Assembly (NCBI GenBank): GCA_905204225.1
Contig: CAJKZK010000076.1
Coordinates: 1 to 8,861 of the forward strand
From: an uncultured Bacillota bacterium
GTDB lineage: Bacteria > Bacillota_I > Bacilli_A > RFN20 > CAG-449
Direction of reading: 5' to 3'
DNA length: 8,861 nucleotides
This document shows positions 1 through 5,922 of this stretch, one piece after another; within the stretch, counting starts at the first letter, position 1, and the number at the start of each line of letters is the position of its first letter. The notes beneath the pieces are model-generated. The model ran no database searches. It saw only the letters and a program-made list of their open reading frames with translations, and was not told the origin of the DNA. A program made the position numbers and the translations under genes.

Positions 1-79
1 TATGCTATTATATTAAATTTTTGCTTGAAAAATCGTTAATTTTATAAATTTATATATAGTAATCTATAAAATAATAGTC

Positions 80-85
80 TATAAT
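80..85 (+). promoter_or_regulatory. Candidate -10 box of the HAD phosphatase operon
   Basis: A perfect TATAAT lies 18 bases upstream of the ATG at 104. It would start transcription near 92 and give a leader of about 12 bases that is almost entirely the GGAG ribosome binding site (94-97). The sequence 17 bases upstream (57-62, TAGTAA) is a poor -35 box. An alternative pair further upstream is TTGCTT (21-26) with TATAAA (43-48), spaced by 16 bases. In such A+T-rich DNA TATAAT arises easily by chance, so this rests mainly on position. Confidence 0.4.
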
Positions 86-103
86 ATTTTTACGGAGTTA
101 AAG

Positions 104-940
104 ATGATTAGATTGCTTGCAACAGATTTAGATGGAACTTTGTTTTGTCCTAAAAGAATCTTTAGTGGTATTTCAAAAAAAAATAAAGATTTTTTAAAAA
201 AATTTACTAAAGATGGTAATAAATTAGTTCTTGTTTCTGGTAGAAATATTAATATTTGTAAAAGAATTAGTAAAAAGATTAATGCTCCAGTTTCTATGAT
301 TGGTTGTAATGGGTCAGTTATTTATAAAGATAATGAATTTTTTTATGATCAACCTATGGATACAAATGTTGTAAAAAATTTTTATGAAAAAAATAAATAT
401 GCTGATAACATCGTTGCTTGGGTATTTATGTCTAATCTCTATCCTCTTGTACTTGTTCCTGTAAGATTAAATTTATTTACTAGAATAGGTGTTTTATTTT
501 ATATGCGTACACAATTTTTTTATCGTGATAAATTATCATATGGTGAAAAAAAATTGTATAAATTGTTTAATAATGATAAAGTACGTATATATAAAATGAT
601 GCCTGTTTATGGCGTTGGCAAGAAAAAAATTGATGTTGCTAGAAAAGAATATGATAAATTTCTTGATGCATATGGCACTGAATTTGAAATTCTTTGGTCT
701 AGAGAGTCAATTGAGTTTATGAAAAAAGGTGTAAATAAAGCAAATGCTTTAAAAAAATTCATAGATGTGCTAAAAATTAATAGTGACGAGGTTGCAGTCG
801 CTGGTGATTCTGGAAATGATATCCCATTATTTGAAAATTTTTCAAATAGTTATGTTATGAAACATGCTCCAGAAGAAGTGAAAAGTAAGGCCAAAGTTCA
901 AATAGATGGTGTCTATTGTATAAATGATTATGTTGATTAG
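104..940 (+). CDS. Cof-type HAD-IIB family sugar-phosphate phosphatase
   Basis: Predicted cytoplasmic Mg-dependent phosphatase of the haloacid dehalogenase superfamily, Cof/YidA-like group, which usually dephosphorylates sugar phosphates or cofactor phosphates; the exact substrate cannot be read from sequence. All four HAD motifs are visible in order. Motif I is DLDGT with nucleophile Asp8 and acid/base Asp10. Motif II is Ser45 in VSGR. Motif III is Lys212 in KKGVNKANAL. Motif IV is GDSGNDIPLF with metal ligands Asp235 and Asp239. Residues about 85-195 form the C2-type cap between motifs II and III, and 278 residues is the usual length for the family. The start has GGAG six bases upstream. 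It is the first gene of a probable operon, with only 12 bases between its stop and the next ATG and no terminator between. Family assignment is firm; substrate is unknown. Confidence 0.93.
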   Translation: MIRLLATDLDGTLFCPKRIFSGISKKNKDFLKKFTKDGNKLVLVSGRNINICKRISKKINAPVSMIGCNGSVIYKDNEFFYDQPMDTNVVKNFYEKNKYADNIVAWVFMSNLYPLVLVPVRLNLFTRIGVLFYMRTQFFYRDKLSYGEKKLYKLFNNDKVRIYKMMPVYGVGKKKIDVARKEYDKFLDAYGTEFEILWSRESIEFMKKGVNKANALKKFIDVLKINSDEVAVAGDSGNDIPLFENFSNSYVMKHAPEEVKSKAKVQIDGVYCINDYVD

Positions 941-952
941 AAGGAGAAAAAT

Positions 953-1864
953 ATGAATCAAACTACAAGATATGTTATGGATATTTACCAAGTAAGTGTT
1001 ATCGTTAGAGATACTCTTGAATATTTAATCCAAAAAAAAGATGGTTATAATGCAGAAGTTTATAAACAAAGAAAAGAAATTTTAAAATTAGCATTAACTG
1101 AAAATCATCCTTTTTCCCGTTTTTTAGCAAATAACAATGAAATGGGTGAAAAGGTTAGACAAAACATGACTGACTTTTTTGATTTAATTTATGGTGATGA
1201 ATCACGTGCTGTATTTTTAGAAAATGATAAAGTTGTTGTAGATAATGGATATTCAACTCAAATTCTTGATTATGTTGTTGGATTACATGAAACCATATAT
1301 GAAATTTGTTTAGGATTTATAAAAAATTCTAAAGAAAATAATACTTATGAAGAATCTTTTGAAAGATTAATTAATAAAGAAAATGCAATGTATCGTTGTG
1401 TTGCATCTTTAGTTATTACAGATCATATTCATCATTTATTTGTTGAATTTAATAAAGTAATGCATGAATCAAAAGGACAAAGTACACCTCAAAGTAATTT
1501 TATTGGAAATGAATTAAATAAAAATGTTGGGTTCTTTGGATTTGTAGATTCACATGCAAATTATGATGATGATATTTATAAATTAGCTGTACAAAAAACA
1601 AAATTTGTTATTGATTGTATGGGTGGAAAAGAAAAAATTGATGATACAGGAGAAGGTTTAAGAAAAGAAATCTTAAATTTACATGAATTATGGACTAAAG
1701 CAGTTGTTTTAACTGAAAATGATTGGAGAGCTGAATATCAAAGAGAAGTTTCTGATTTGATTAATTATGATAAAGAAATGCGCTCAAATCAAGAAAAAGT
1801 ACAAGAAGAAGCAAAAGAAGAAACAACTACTGAATTAACTCCTGAAGAAAATAAAGGAGAATAA
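953..1864 (+). CDS. Hypothetical soluble protein with acidic C-terminal tail
   Basis: I do not recognise this 303-residue protein. It has no signal peptide or membrane segment and reads as largely helical and cytoplasmic. Residues about 150-175 contain a His/Asp/Glu cluster (ITDHIHHLFVEF, then HES) that could bind metal, but this is only a guess. Residues about 281-303 form a Glu/Lys/Thr-rich, probably disordered acidic tail (EEAKEETTTE). The start is well supported by AAGGAG at 941-946, six bases before the ATG. The gene sits 12 bases after the HAD phosphatase stop, and the next gene starts 3 bases after its own stop, with that gene's ribosome binding site inside this gene's last codons. This suggests a translationally coupled operon and a shared role with the membrane protein downstream, whose tail also contains EAKEE. 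The coding region is certain; function is unknown. Confidence 0.88.
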   Translation: MNQTTRYVMDIYQVSVIVRDTLEYLIQKKDGYNAEVYKQRKEILKLALTENHPFSRFLANNNEMGEKVRQNMTDFFDLIYGDESRAVFLENDKVVVDNGYSTQILDYVVGLHETIYEICLGFIKNSKENNTYEESFERLINKENAMYRCVASLVITDHIHHLFVEFNKVMHESKGQSTPQSNFIGNELNKNVGFFGFVDSHANYDDDIYKLAVQKTKFVIDCMGGKEKIDDTGEGLRKEILNLHELWTKAVVLTENDWRAEYQREVSDLINYDKEMRSNQEKVQEEAKEETTTELTPEENKGE

Positions 1865-1867
1865 TTA

Positions 1868-2278
1868 ATGGAAAATATTAAAAATACAACTAAAGCTAAA
1901 CGTGATTTAAAAATTGCTGAAATTGTTTATTATTCTATTGGTGGTGTTGCTTTAGCACTTGGAGTTTTATTTTCAATATTTGGTTTAATTTTATTGAATC
2001 CAACTAAACAAAATTTTGAAGATTCATTTTTAAAACAAGCACAAGATAGTTTCTTTAGTTGGTTAAAAATTGAAACAAATTTTGCTACTGCTGGTTTTGT
2101 CTTAATGCTTTGTGCGATTGTTTATTTTGTAATTGTTTTCGCTATATTCACAAGAAAAGGTGATAAAGTTGAAAAAATTGTTAATTCTAAAAAGAGTAGA
2201 CAAAGACAAGTTTCTTTTAATGGCCCTATTGAACCTAATGTTGTTGAAGTTGAAGCAAAAGAAGAAAAAAGTGAATAA
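1868..2278 (+). CDS. Small membrane protein, two predicted TM helices
   Basis: An unrecognised 136-residue membrane protein. A Lys/Arg-rich N-terminus (KAKRDLK) precedes a first hydrophobic helix at about residues 19-43. A polar loop follows at 44-72, then a second helix at about 73-94, then TRKGDK. By the positive-inside rule both ends should be cytoplasmic and the loop outside. The cytoplasmic tail is basic first (KKSRQRQ, 108-114) and then acidic (VEVEAKEEKSE, 126-136), resembling the acidic end of the protein encoded just upstream. Translation starts at an ATG 3 bases after the previous stop, with AAGGAG at 1854-1859 inside the preceding gene, so coupling is likely. A terminator overlapping the stop ends the operon. 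A role as membrane anchor or partner of the upstream soluble protein is inference from position and tail similarity only. Confidence 0.87.
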   Translation: MENIKNTTKAKRDLKIAEIVYYSIGGVALALGVLFSIFGLILLNPTKQNFEDSFLKQAQDSFFSWLKIETNFATAGFVLMLCAIVYFVIVFAIFTRKGDKVEKIVNSKKSRQRQVSFNGPIEPNVVEVEAKEEKSE

Positions 2279-2304
2279 GGATTGTAAATCAATCCTTTTT
2301 ATTT
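2277..2304 (+). terminator. Rho-independent terminator overlapping the stop codon
   Basis: A perfect 8-bp stem, AAGGATTG (2277-2284) with CAATCCTT (2290-2297), and a 5-base loop are followed by TTTATTT running to 2304. The left arm begins within the TAA stop of the 2-TM gene, and the T-rich tract ends directly at the ATG of the next gene. It is a good terminator shape for so A+T-rich a genome. Confidence 0.75.
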
Positions 2305-3036
2305 ATGGATAATAAAATTAATATAAAGAAAATCATTATTAAAATTATAATTTCTTTTTTGGTTATTGGATTAATTGTTTTAGGTTTATATTTTTTATTT
2401 AAATATTTAGGGTGGATTAATTTAACTAAAGAAGAATTGCAAGCTAAAATAGCTTCTACTGGTGTTTTTGCACCATTAGTTTTTATTTTCGCTTCCTTTT
2501 TGCAAGTCACTTTTATTCCTATTCCATCATCTATAACAATTATTGTAGGTAATTATTTGTTTGGATTTTGGCTCTCTTTTTTATATTCTTATATTGGGAT
2601 AGTTTTGGGTTCTATTTTAGCTTTTTATTTAGGCAGATGGCTAGGAAGACCTTTTGTTAATTGGGTTGTTGGCGATAATAAAGTTGTTGATGAATATTTA
2701 ATTAAAATGAAAAACAAAGAAAATGTTATATTATTTTTTATGTTTTTGCTGCCATTATTCCCAGATGATGCTTTATGTTCATTAGCTGGCATTTTACCTA
2801 TTTCTTTGATGACATTTTTCATTATGCAATTATTTACAAGAGCAATTTCAATTTTTGGAACATTATTTTTTATGTCAGGTGAAATAATTCATTATGATGC
2901 AATAGGTATTAGTATTATGACTCTTGTTTGTGTTATAGCTTTAGTGGCATTTTATTTTTCTTATAAATATGCAGATAAGATTAATGATACATTTTATAAA
3001 TTAATTGATAAAATTTTCTTTAAAAGAAAAAAATAA
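2305..3036 (+). CDS. TVP38/TMEM64 family (VTT/DedA-like) membrane protein
   Basis: Integral membrane protein of the VTT-domain superfamily. Members of this superfamily are linked to membrane lipid scrambling and envelope homeostasis; the substrate here is unknown. The protein has 243 residues, a normal family length. A Lys-rich N-terminus precedes TM1 (about 11-33). The VTT core then begins with the PIPSS segment (72-76) and GNYLFG (82-87), continues through GSILAFYLGRWLGRP (102-116), and includes the re-entrant-type FLLPLFPDDALCSLAG (147-162). Further helices lie at about 163-190 and 201-222, and the C-terminus is basic. The start is odd: the ATG follows the terminator U-tract and has no Shine-Dalgarno. 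No other in-frame Met exists before residue 135, and the frame is closed upstream at 2272-2274, so this start is still the best. It may be translated from a leaderless message or by read-through from the upstream operon. Confidence 0.9.
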   Translation: MDNKINIKKIIIKIIISFLVIGLIVLGLYFLFKYLGWINLTKEELQAKIASTGVFAPLVFIFASFLQVTFIPIPSSITIIVGNYLFGFWLSFLYSYIGIVLGSILAFYLGRWLGRPFVNWVVGDNKVVDEYLIKMKNKENVILFFMFLLPLFPDDALCSLAGILPISLMTFFIMQLFTRAISIFGTLFFMSGEIIHYDAIGISIMTLVCVIALVAFYFSYKYADKINDTFYKLIDKIFFKRKK

Positions 3037-3044
3037 TTTTTATC
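3007..3044 (+). terminator. Weak A+T-rich hairpin after the VTT gene
   Basis: GATAAAA (3007-3013) can pair with TTTTATC (3038-3044), and TTTTCT (3014-3019) can pair with AGAAAA (3025-3030), leaving a bulge at 3031-3037. TTATTT follows. The structure overlaps the end and stop codon of the VTT gene, but it contains only two G-C pairs, so it is a weak terminator candidate and may be chance. Confidence 0.25.
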
Positions 3045-3048
3045 TTAT

Positions 3049-3077
3049 TTGTAAAATGCAGTTGAAAATAGTACAAT
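3049..3077 (+). promoter_or_regulatory. Promoter of the secreted-protein gene
   Basis: A -35 box TTGTAA (3049-3054) and a -10 box TACAAT (3072-3077, five of six consensus bases) are separated by exactly 17 bases. Transcription would start near 3084, leaving a leader of roughly 22 bases with AAAGGAG at 3090-3096, nine bases before the ATG at 3106. Confidence 0.55.
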
Positions 3078-3105
3078 AAAATTAAGAAGAAAGGAGTGAG
3101 TTAGT

Positions 3106-3948
3106 ATGGCAAAAAAATTACCTTTATCAATTTTATCTACATTTACTGTATTAAGCATATATGGTAATCCTACATATGAAGAAATAAAAGAAAAAAAACC
3201 ATCTTTTTTTATTGAAGATAATAAAAAGAGCTCTTTTATTTTAACTGAAAAGAATTTTACTGATTACTCCTTTGTTGTTTCTAGTGAAAAAGAAAATTAT
3301 TCATCTATAAATAATTTTGTAAATAAAGATGTTGATAAATCTATTTATGATTCTTTATATATTAGTAACGAAAAGAACTTTATAAATAATGAATATATGT
3401 TAAATACTTTGTCAATAAGTTCTAATGATAATTTATATAATAATAAATTTGAACCATGGAATATGGGAGCAGAAACAAATTTTTCTTTAAAAGAAGATTT
3501 TTTTAATCAAATTAATAAAAAAAATAATGAGTATTCTTCTATTAAAATAATTAAAGAAAATAATGATCCTTATAATGAAGGAGTATTAAGTTCATATATT
3601 GATTATAGTACAATTGAAAAAAATGATTTTGGTGAGGTTTTAATTCAAAAAGGAACAAACGGAGTTTTTTTGATTGGAAATTTCAATTTAATAAATAAAG
3701 ATCTAAAAATTAAGAATTTTAAATTATCATTATCTAGCAATAATAGTGAATATAAAATTAATTTAAAAGATTTTTCATTAGATACAAACAATATATCTAA
3801 TGATTTCTTATCTACAGAATATCACAAAGAAGAAACTGTTTTTAATAATTTAAATACAGGTTATGATTTTAAAATGTATATTGCATATGAAGATTTAGGA
3901 TTCGATGAAAATGATAATATATCTTTAAAAATAGTTGAAGAAGAATAA
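3106..3948 (+). CDS. Probable secreted protein of unknown function, Asn/Ser-rich
   Basis: I do not recognise this 280-residue protein. A short basic start (MAKK) followed by a hydrophobic stretch (LPLSILSTFTVLSIYG, residues 5-20) looks like a signal peptide with possible cleavage near Gly20. There is no cysteine anywhere, so it is not a lipoprotein, and no LPXTG-type anchor or C-terminal membrane helix is seen, so release or non-covalent wall association is likely. The mature part is unusually rich in Asn (about 15 percent), Ser, Lys and Tyr. Residues about 25-170 look low in complexity, while about 174-280 alternate hydrophobic and polar residues like a beta-rich domain (GEVLIQKG, GVFLIGNF, YKINLKDF). 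It has its own promoter and a strong ribosome binding site. It is single-copy here and flanked by unrelated genes. The coding region is secure; export is moderately supported; function is unknown. Confidence 0.82.
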   Translation: MAKKLPLSILSTFTVLSIYGNPTYEEIKEKKPSFFIEDNKKSSFILTEKNFTDYSFVVSSEKENYSSINNFVNKDVDKSIYDSLYISNEKNFINNEYMLNTLSISSNDNLYNNKFEPWNMGAETNFSLKEDFFNQINKKNNEYSSIKIIKENNDPYNEGVLSSYIDYSTIEKNDFGEVLIQKGTNGVFLIGNFNLINKDLKIKNFKLSLSSNNSEYKINLKDFSLDTNNISNDFLSTEYHKEETVFNNLNTGYDFKMYIAYEDLGFDENDNISLKIVEEE

Positions 3949-3982
3949 ATTAAAATAATGGTATAAAATTCATATTTTTAAG

Positions 3983-3996
3983 TTAGTTGCAACTAA
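3983..3996. promoter_or_regulatory. Perfect 14-bp palindrome over the aldolase -35 box (candidate operator)
   Basis: TTAGTTGCAACTAA is a perfect dyad with no spacer, and its centre TTGCAA (3987-3992) is also the best -35 box of the aldolase promoter. A protein bound here would block RNA polymerase directly. The form resembles sites used by small dimeric regulators such as the MarR family, but no regulator gene is present in the window. A few 14-bp palindromes are expected by chance in a sequence this A+T-rich, so position is the main argument. Confidence 0.4.
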
Positions 3997-4015
3997 TATA
4001 ATAATGCTGTATAAT
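3987..4015 (+). promoter_or_regulatory. Promoter of the class I aldolase gene
   Basis: A -35 box TTGCAA (3987-3992) and a perfect -10 box TATAAT (4010-4015) are spaced by 17 bases. A second TATAAT lies at 3997-4002 without a good -35 partner. Transcription would start near 4022, leaving a leader of about 13 bases that holds the ribosome binding site. The -10 box covers the upstream in-frame ATG at 4014, which therefore would not be in the message. Confidence 0.65.
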
Positions 4016-4023
4016 GAGGATAG

Positions 4024-4030
4024 AAGGTGG
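4024..4030 (+). promoter_or_regulatory. Ribosome binding site that fixes the aldolase start at 4035
   Basis: AAGGTGG, one base off the ideal AAGGAGG, ends four bases before the ATG at 4035. The alternative ATG at 4014 has no Shine-Dalgarno upstream (ATAATGCTGT) and lies inside the -10 box, so 4035 is the better start. Confidence 0.75.
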
Positions 4031-4034
4031 TATT

Positions 4035-4964
4035 ATGAAAATATTAAATTCAATCGATAATGAAAAACTTAATAAGATGCAAAATGGAAAAGGATTTATT
4101 GCGGCTCTTGATCAATCTGGAGGATCAACTCCTAAAGCGTTAAAAGGGTATGGAATTGATGATTCTTTTTATACTGTTAATGGAGTTAAAGATGAAAATA
4201 AAATGTTTGATTTAATTCACCAAATGAGAACTAGAATAATTAAATCTCCTACTTTTAATGGTGACAAAATTATTGGGGCTATTCTTTTTGAACAAACTAT
4301 GGAAAGAAAAATTGATAATCTATATACTAGTGAATTTTTATGGGAAAAGAAAAATATTCTTACTTTTTTGAAATGTGATAAAGTATTAGATGTAGAAAAA
4401 AATGGTGTTCAATTAATGAAAGATATTCCTAATCTTGATGAAACATTGCAAAAAGCTGTTAAACATGGAGTTTTTGGCACGAAAATGAGAAGTGTAATAA
4501 ATCATTATAATGAACAAGGCATTAAAGATATTGTTGATCAACAATTTAAAATAGGTTTACAAATATTTTCTCATGGTTTAATTCCAATTATTGAGCCTGA
4601 AACAACAATTACTAGTGAAGATAGAGAAAAAAGCGAAAGTTTATTACATGATTTAATTAAACAACATCTTAATAAATTAGATGATAATGTAAGAATTATT
4701 TTAAAAATATCAATCCCAGTCAATCCACATTTATATGATGATATTTTATTAGATAAACATGTACTAAGAATCGTGGCTTTATCTGGTGGCTTTTCTCAAG
4801 AATTAGCTAATCAAAAATTAAAACACATTAAAGGTTTAATTGCTAGTTTCTCAAGAGCGTTACTTGAAGGTTTAACATATCAACAAAGTGAAGTAGAATT
4901 TGATAAGACAATTTCTAATTCAATTAATAAAATATATGATGCAAGTGTTAATAAGCAACTTTAA
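4035..4964 (+). CDS. fda: Class I fructose-bisphosphate aldolase
   Basis: Cytoplasmic glycolytic enzyme that splits fructose 1,6-bisphosphate to dihydroxyacetone phosphate and glyceraldehyde 3-phosphate (EC 4.1.2.13) through a lysine Schiff base, without metal. It closely follows the staphylococcal class I type from end to end: NGKGFIAALDQSGGSTPKAL (17-36), GAILFEQTM (81-89), FGTKMR (147-152), PIIEPE (184-189), ILKISIP (222-228), LSGG (249-252), SFSRAL (271-276) and YDASVNK (301-307). By alignment from memory, Lys224 is the Schiff-base lysine. Asp26, Lys113, Lys150, Arg152, Glu188 and Arg274 match other active-site residues, and Ser250-Gly252 bind phosphate. The motif usually read as KVDKG is KCDKV here. 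With the start at 4035 the protein has 309 residues, slightly longer than the roughly 296 usual in staphylococci; an earlier ATG at 4014 would add seven residues but lacks a ribosome binding site. It is probably monocistronic, with its own promoter and a strong terminator. Confidence 0.96.
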   Translation: MKILNSIDNEKLNKMQNGKGFIAALDQSGGSTPKALKGYGIDDSFYTVNGVKDENKMFDLIHQMRTRIIKSPTFNGDKIIGAILFEQTMERKIDNLYTSEFLWEKKNILTFLKCDKVLDVEKNGVQLMKDIPNLDETLQKAVKHGVFGTKMRSVINHYNEQGIKDIVDQQFKIGLQIFSHGLIPIIEPETTITSEDREKSESLLHDLIKQHLNKLDDNVRIILKISIPVNPHLYDDILLDKHVLRIVALSGGFSQELANQKLKHIKGLIASFSRALLEGLTYQQSEVEFDKTISNSINKIYDASVNKQL

Positions 4965-4980
4965 AAAGTTGCTTATTTTT
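4950..4980 (+). terminator. Strong rho-independent terminator of the aldolase gene
   Basis: A perfect 12-bp stem, AATAAGCAACTT (4950-4961) with AAGTTGCTTATT (4966-4977), closes a four-base loop that contains the TAA stop codon (4962-4964). A T-run to 4980 follows. The left arm is thus the last four aldolase codons. This is the clearest terminator in the window. Confidence 0.88.
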
Positions 4981-4988
4981 CTTATAAT
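4960..4988 (+). promoter_or_regulatory. Candidate promoter of the esterase gene, overlapping the terminator
   Basis: TTTAAA (4960-4965, four of six -35 bases) and a perfect TATAAT (4983-4988) are spaced by 17 bases. The -35 box would sit in the loop of the aldolase terminator. Transcription would start near 4995, giving a leader of about 12 bases with AGGAG at 4997-5001, five bases before the ATG at 5007. Placement is convincing; the -35 box is mediocre. Confidence 0.5.
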
Positions 4989-5006
4989 TAAGTTATAGGA
5001 GCTAAT

Positions 5007-5906
5007 ATGTTTGAAAAATTATTAATTAAACAAATTTCTAACCAAGAAAAAAAATTAGATAAATGGCTAAACAAACACGATAAAGCAAATCCATTTCCAG
5101 TTGATAAAGTTAAAATGTATGAAAATATATCTTATTTTGATGAAGATAAGTCTCATTTAATGGATATTTATCAGCCACGTAATAATAATGATTTATTGCC
5201 AATTATTATTAATATTCATGGTGGGGGATTTTTACTTGGAAAAAAAGAAGTTAATCGATTATATTGTGCTGAATTAGCTATGAAAGGGTATATAGTTTTT
5301 TGTGTTGAATATCCTTTATCTCCAAATGCTAAAATTATTGATATATTAAATGATTTAATTATAGCAATTAATAAAATAAATGAGATTGCTAAAGAATATA
5401 ATGGTGATAATAATAATATATTTTTAACTGGTGATAGTGCGGGTGCATATTTATGTGTTTATTTATCTGCTTTGAAAAATAATTCTAATCTAATCAATTT
5501 ATTAAAATTAAAAAATAAAATTAATCCTTCAATTAAAGGACTTGGTTTAATAAGTGGAATGTTTTATACAAATAAATTTGATCAAATAGGAGTCTTTGTA
5601 CCCAAATTAATATATGGTAAAAATTATAAAAAAGAATATCATAATGCTTATTATAATATTGAAAATAAAGAAATAATATCTTTCCTTTCACCATGTTTTT
5701 TAATTACAAATAAAGGTGATTTTTTAAGACATTATAGTATAGAATTTTCTAAAGCATTAGCTAAATATAATATAAAAACTAAATTATTAAATATTAATTC
5801 TAAGAAATTACTTCCACATGCATTTGTTGCGATGTTTCCGGAAACTGATGAAGCAAAGATAGCTAATAATGAGATGATAAAGTTTTTTAATAATATTACA
5901 AAATGA
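5007..5906 (+). CDS. Alpha/beta hydrolase, HSL-type acetyl esterase/lipase family
   Basis: Predicted cytoplasmic serine hydrolase of the hormone-sensitive-lipase/acetyl esterase group, which cleaves short-chain esters; the natural substrate (for example acetylated sugars) is unknown. It has 299 residues, a typical length, with no signal peptide or membrane helix. The oxyanion-hole motif HGGG lies at 71-74. Nucleophile Ser144 sits in GDSAG (142-146). The acid is probably Asp238 in TNKGDFL, and the catalytic His is His271 in LPHAF. The SPxAK segment after the EYPLSP strand (101-109) also fits the family. The N-terminal 40 residues are charged and may form part of the lid. It follows the aldolase by 42 bases but behind a strong terminator, so it probably has its own promoter. 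AGGAG lies five bases before the ATG. The stop is TGA, which supports the standard genetic code. Confidence 0.93.
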   Translation: MFEKLLIKQISNQEKKLDKWLNKHDKANPFPVDKVKMYENISYFDEDKSHLMDIYQPRNNNDLLPIIINIHGGGFLLGKKEVNRLYCAELAMKGYIVFCVEYPLSPNAKIIDILNDLIIAINKINEIAKEYNGDNNNIFLTGDSAGAYLCVYLSALKNNSNLINLLKLKNKINPSIKGLGLISGMFYTNKFDQIGVFVPKLIYGKNYKKEYHNAYYNIENKEIISFLSPCFLITNKGDFLRHYSIEFSKALAKYNIKTKLLNINSKKLLPHAFVAMFPETDEAKIANNEMIKFFNNITK

Positions 5907-5922
5907 TATATATTTAAGCTTA

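Noticed and set aside
175..183. Run of nine A residues early in the HAD gene, a possible slippage or phase-variation site
   Set aside because: Runs of seven to nine A are common across this A+T-rich window, and the reading frame here is intact on both sides.
2289..2510. Minus-strand open frame opposite the start of the VTT gene
   Set aside because: It lies opposite a clear membrane-protein gene, reads as Lys/Ile/Asn-rich low-complexity sequence, and matches no known family; its apparent openness is a by-product of A+T-rich coding sequence.
2625..2822. Minus-strand open frame inside the VTT gene
   Set aside because: Antisense shadow of the conserved VTT core with no recognisable family or supporting context.
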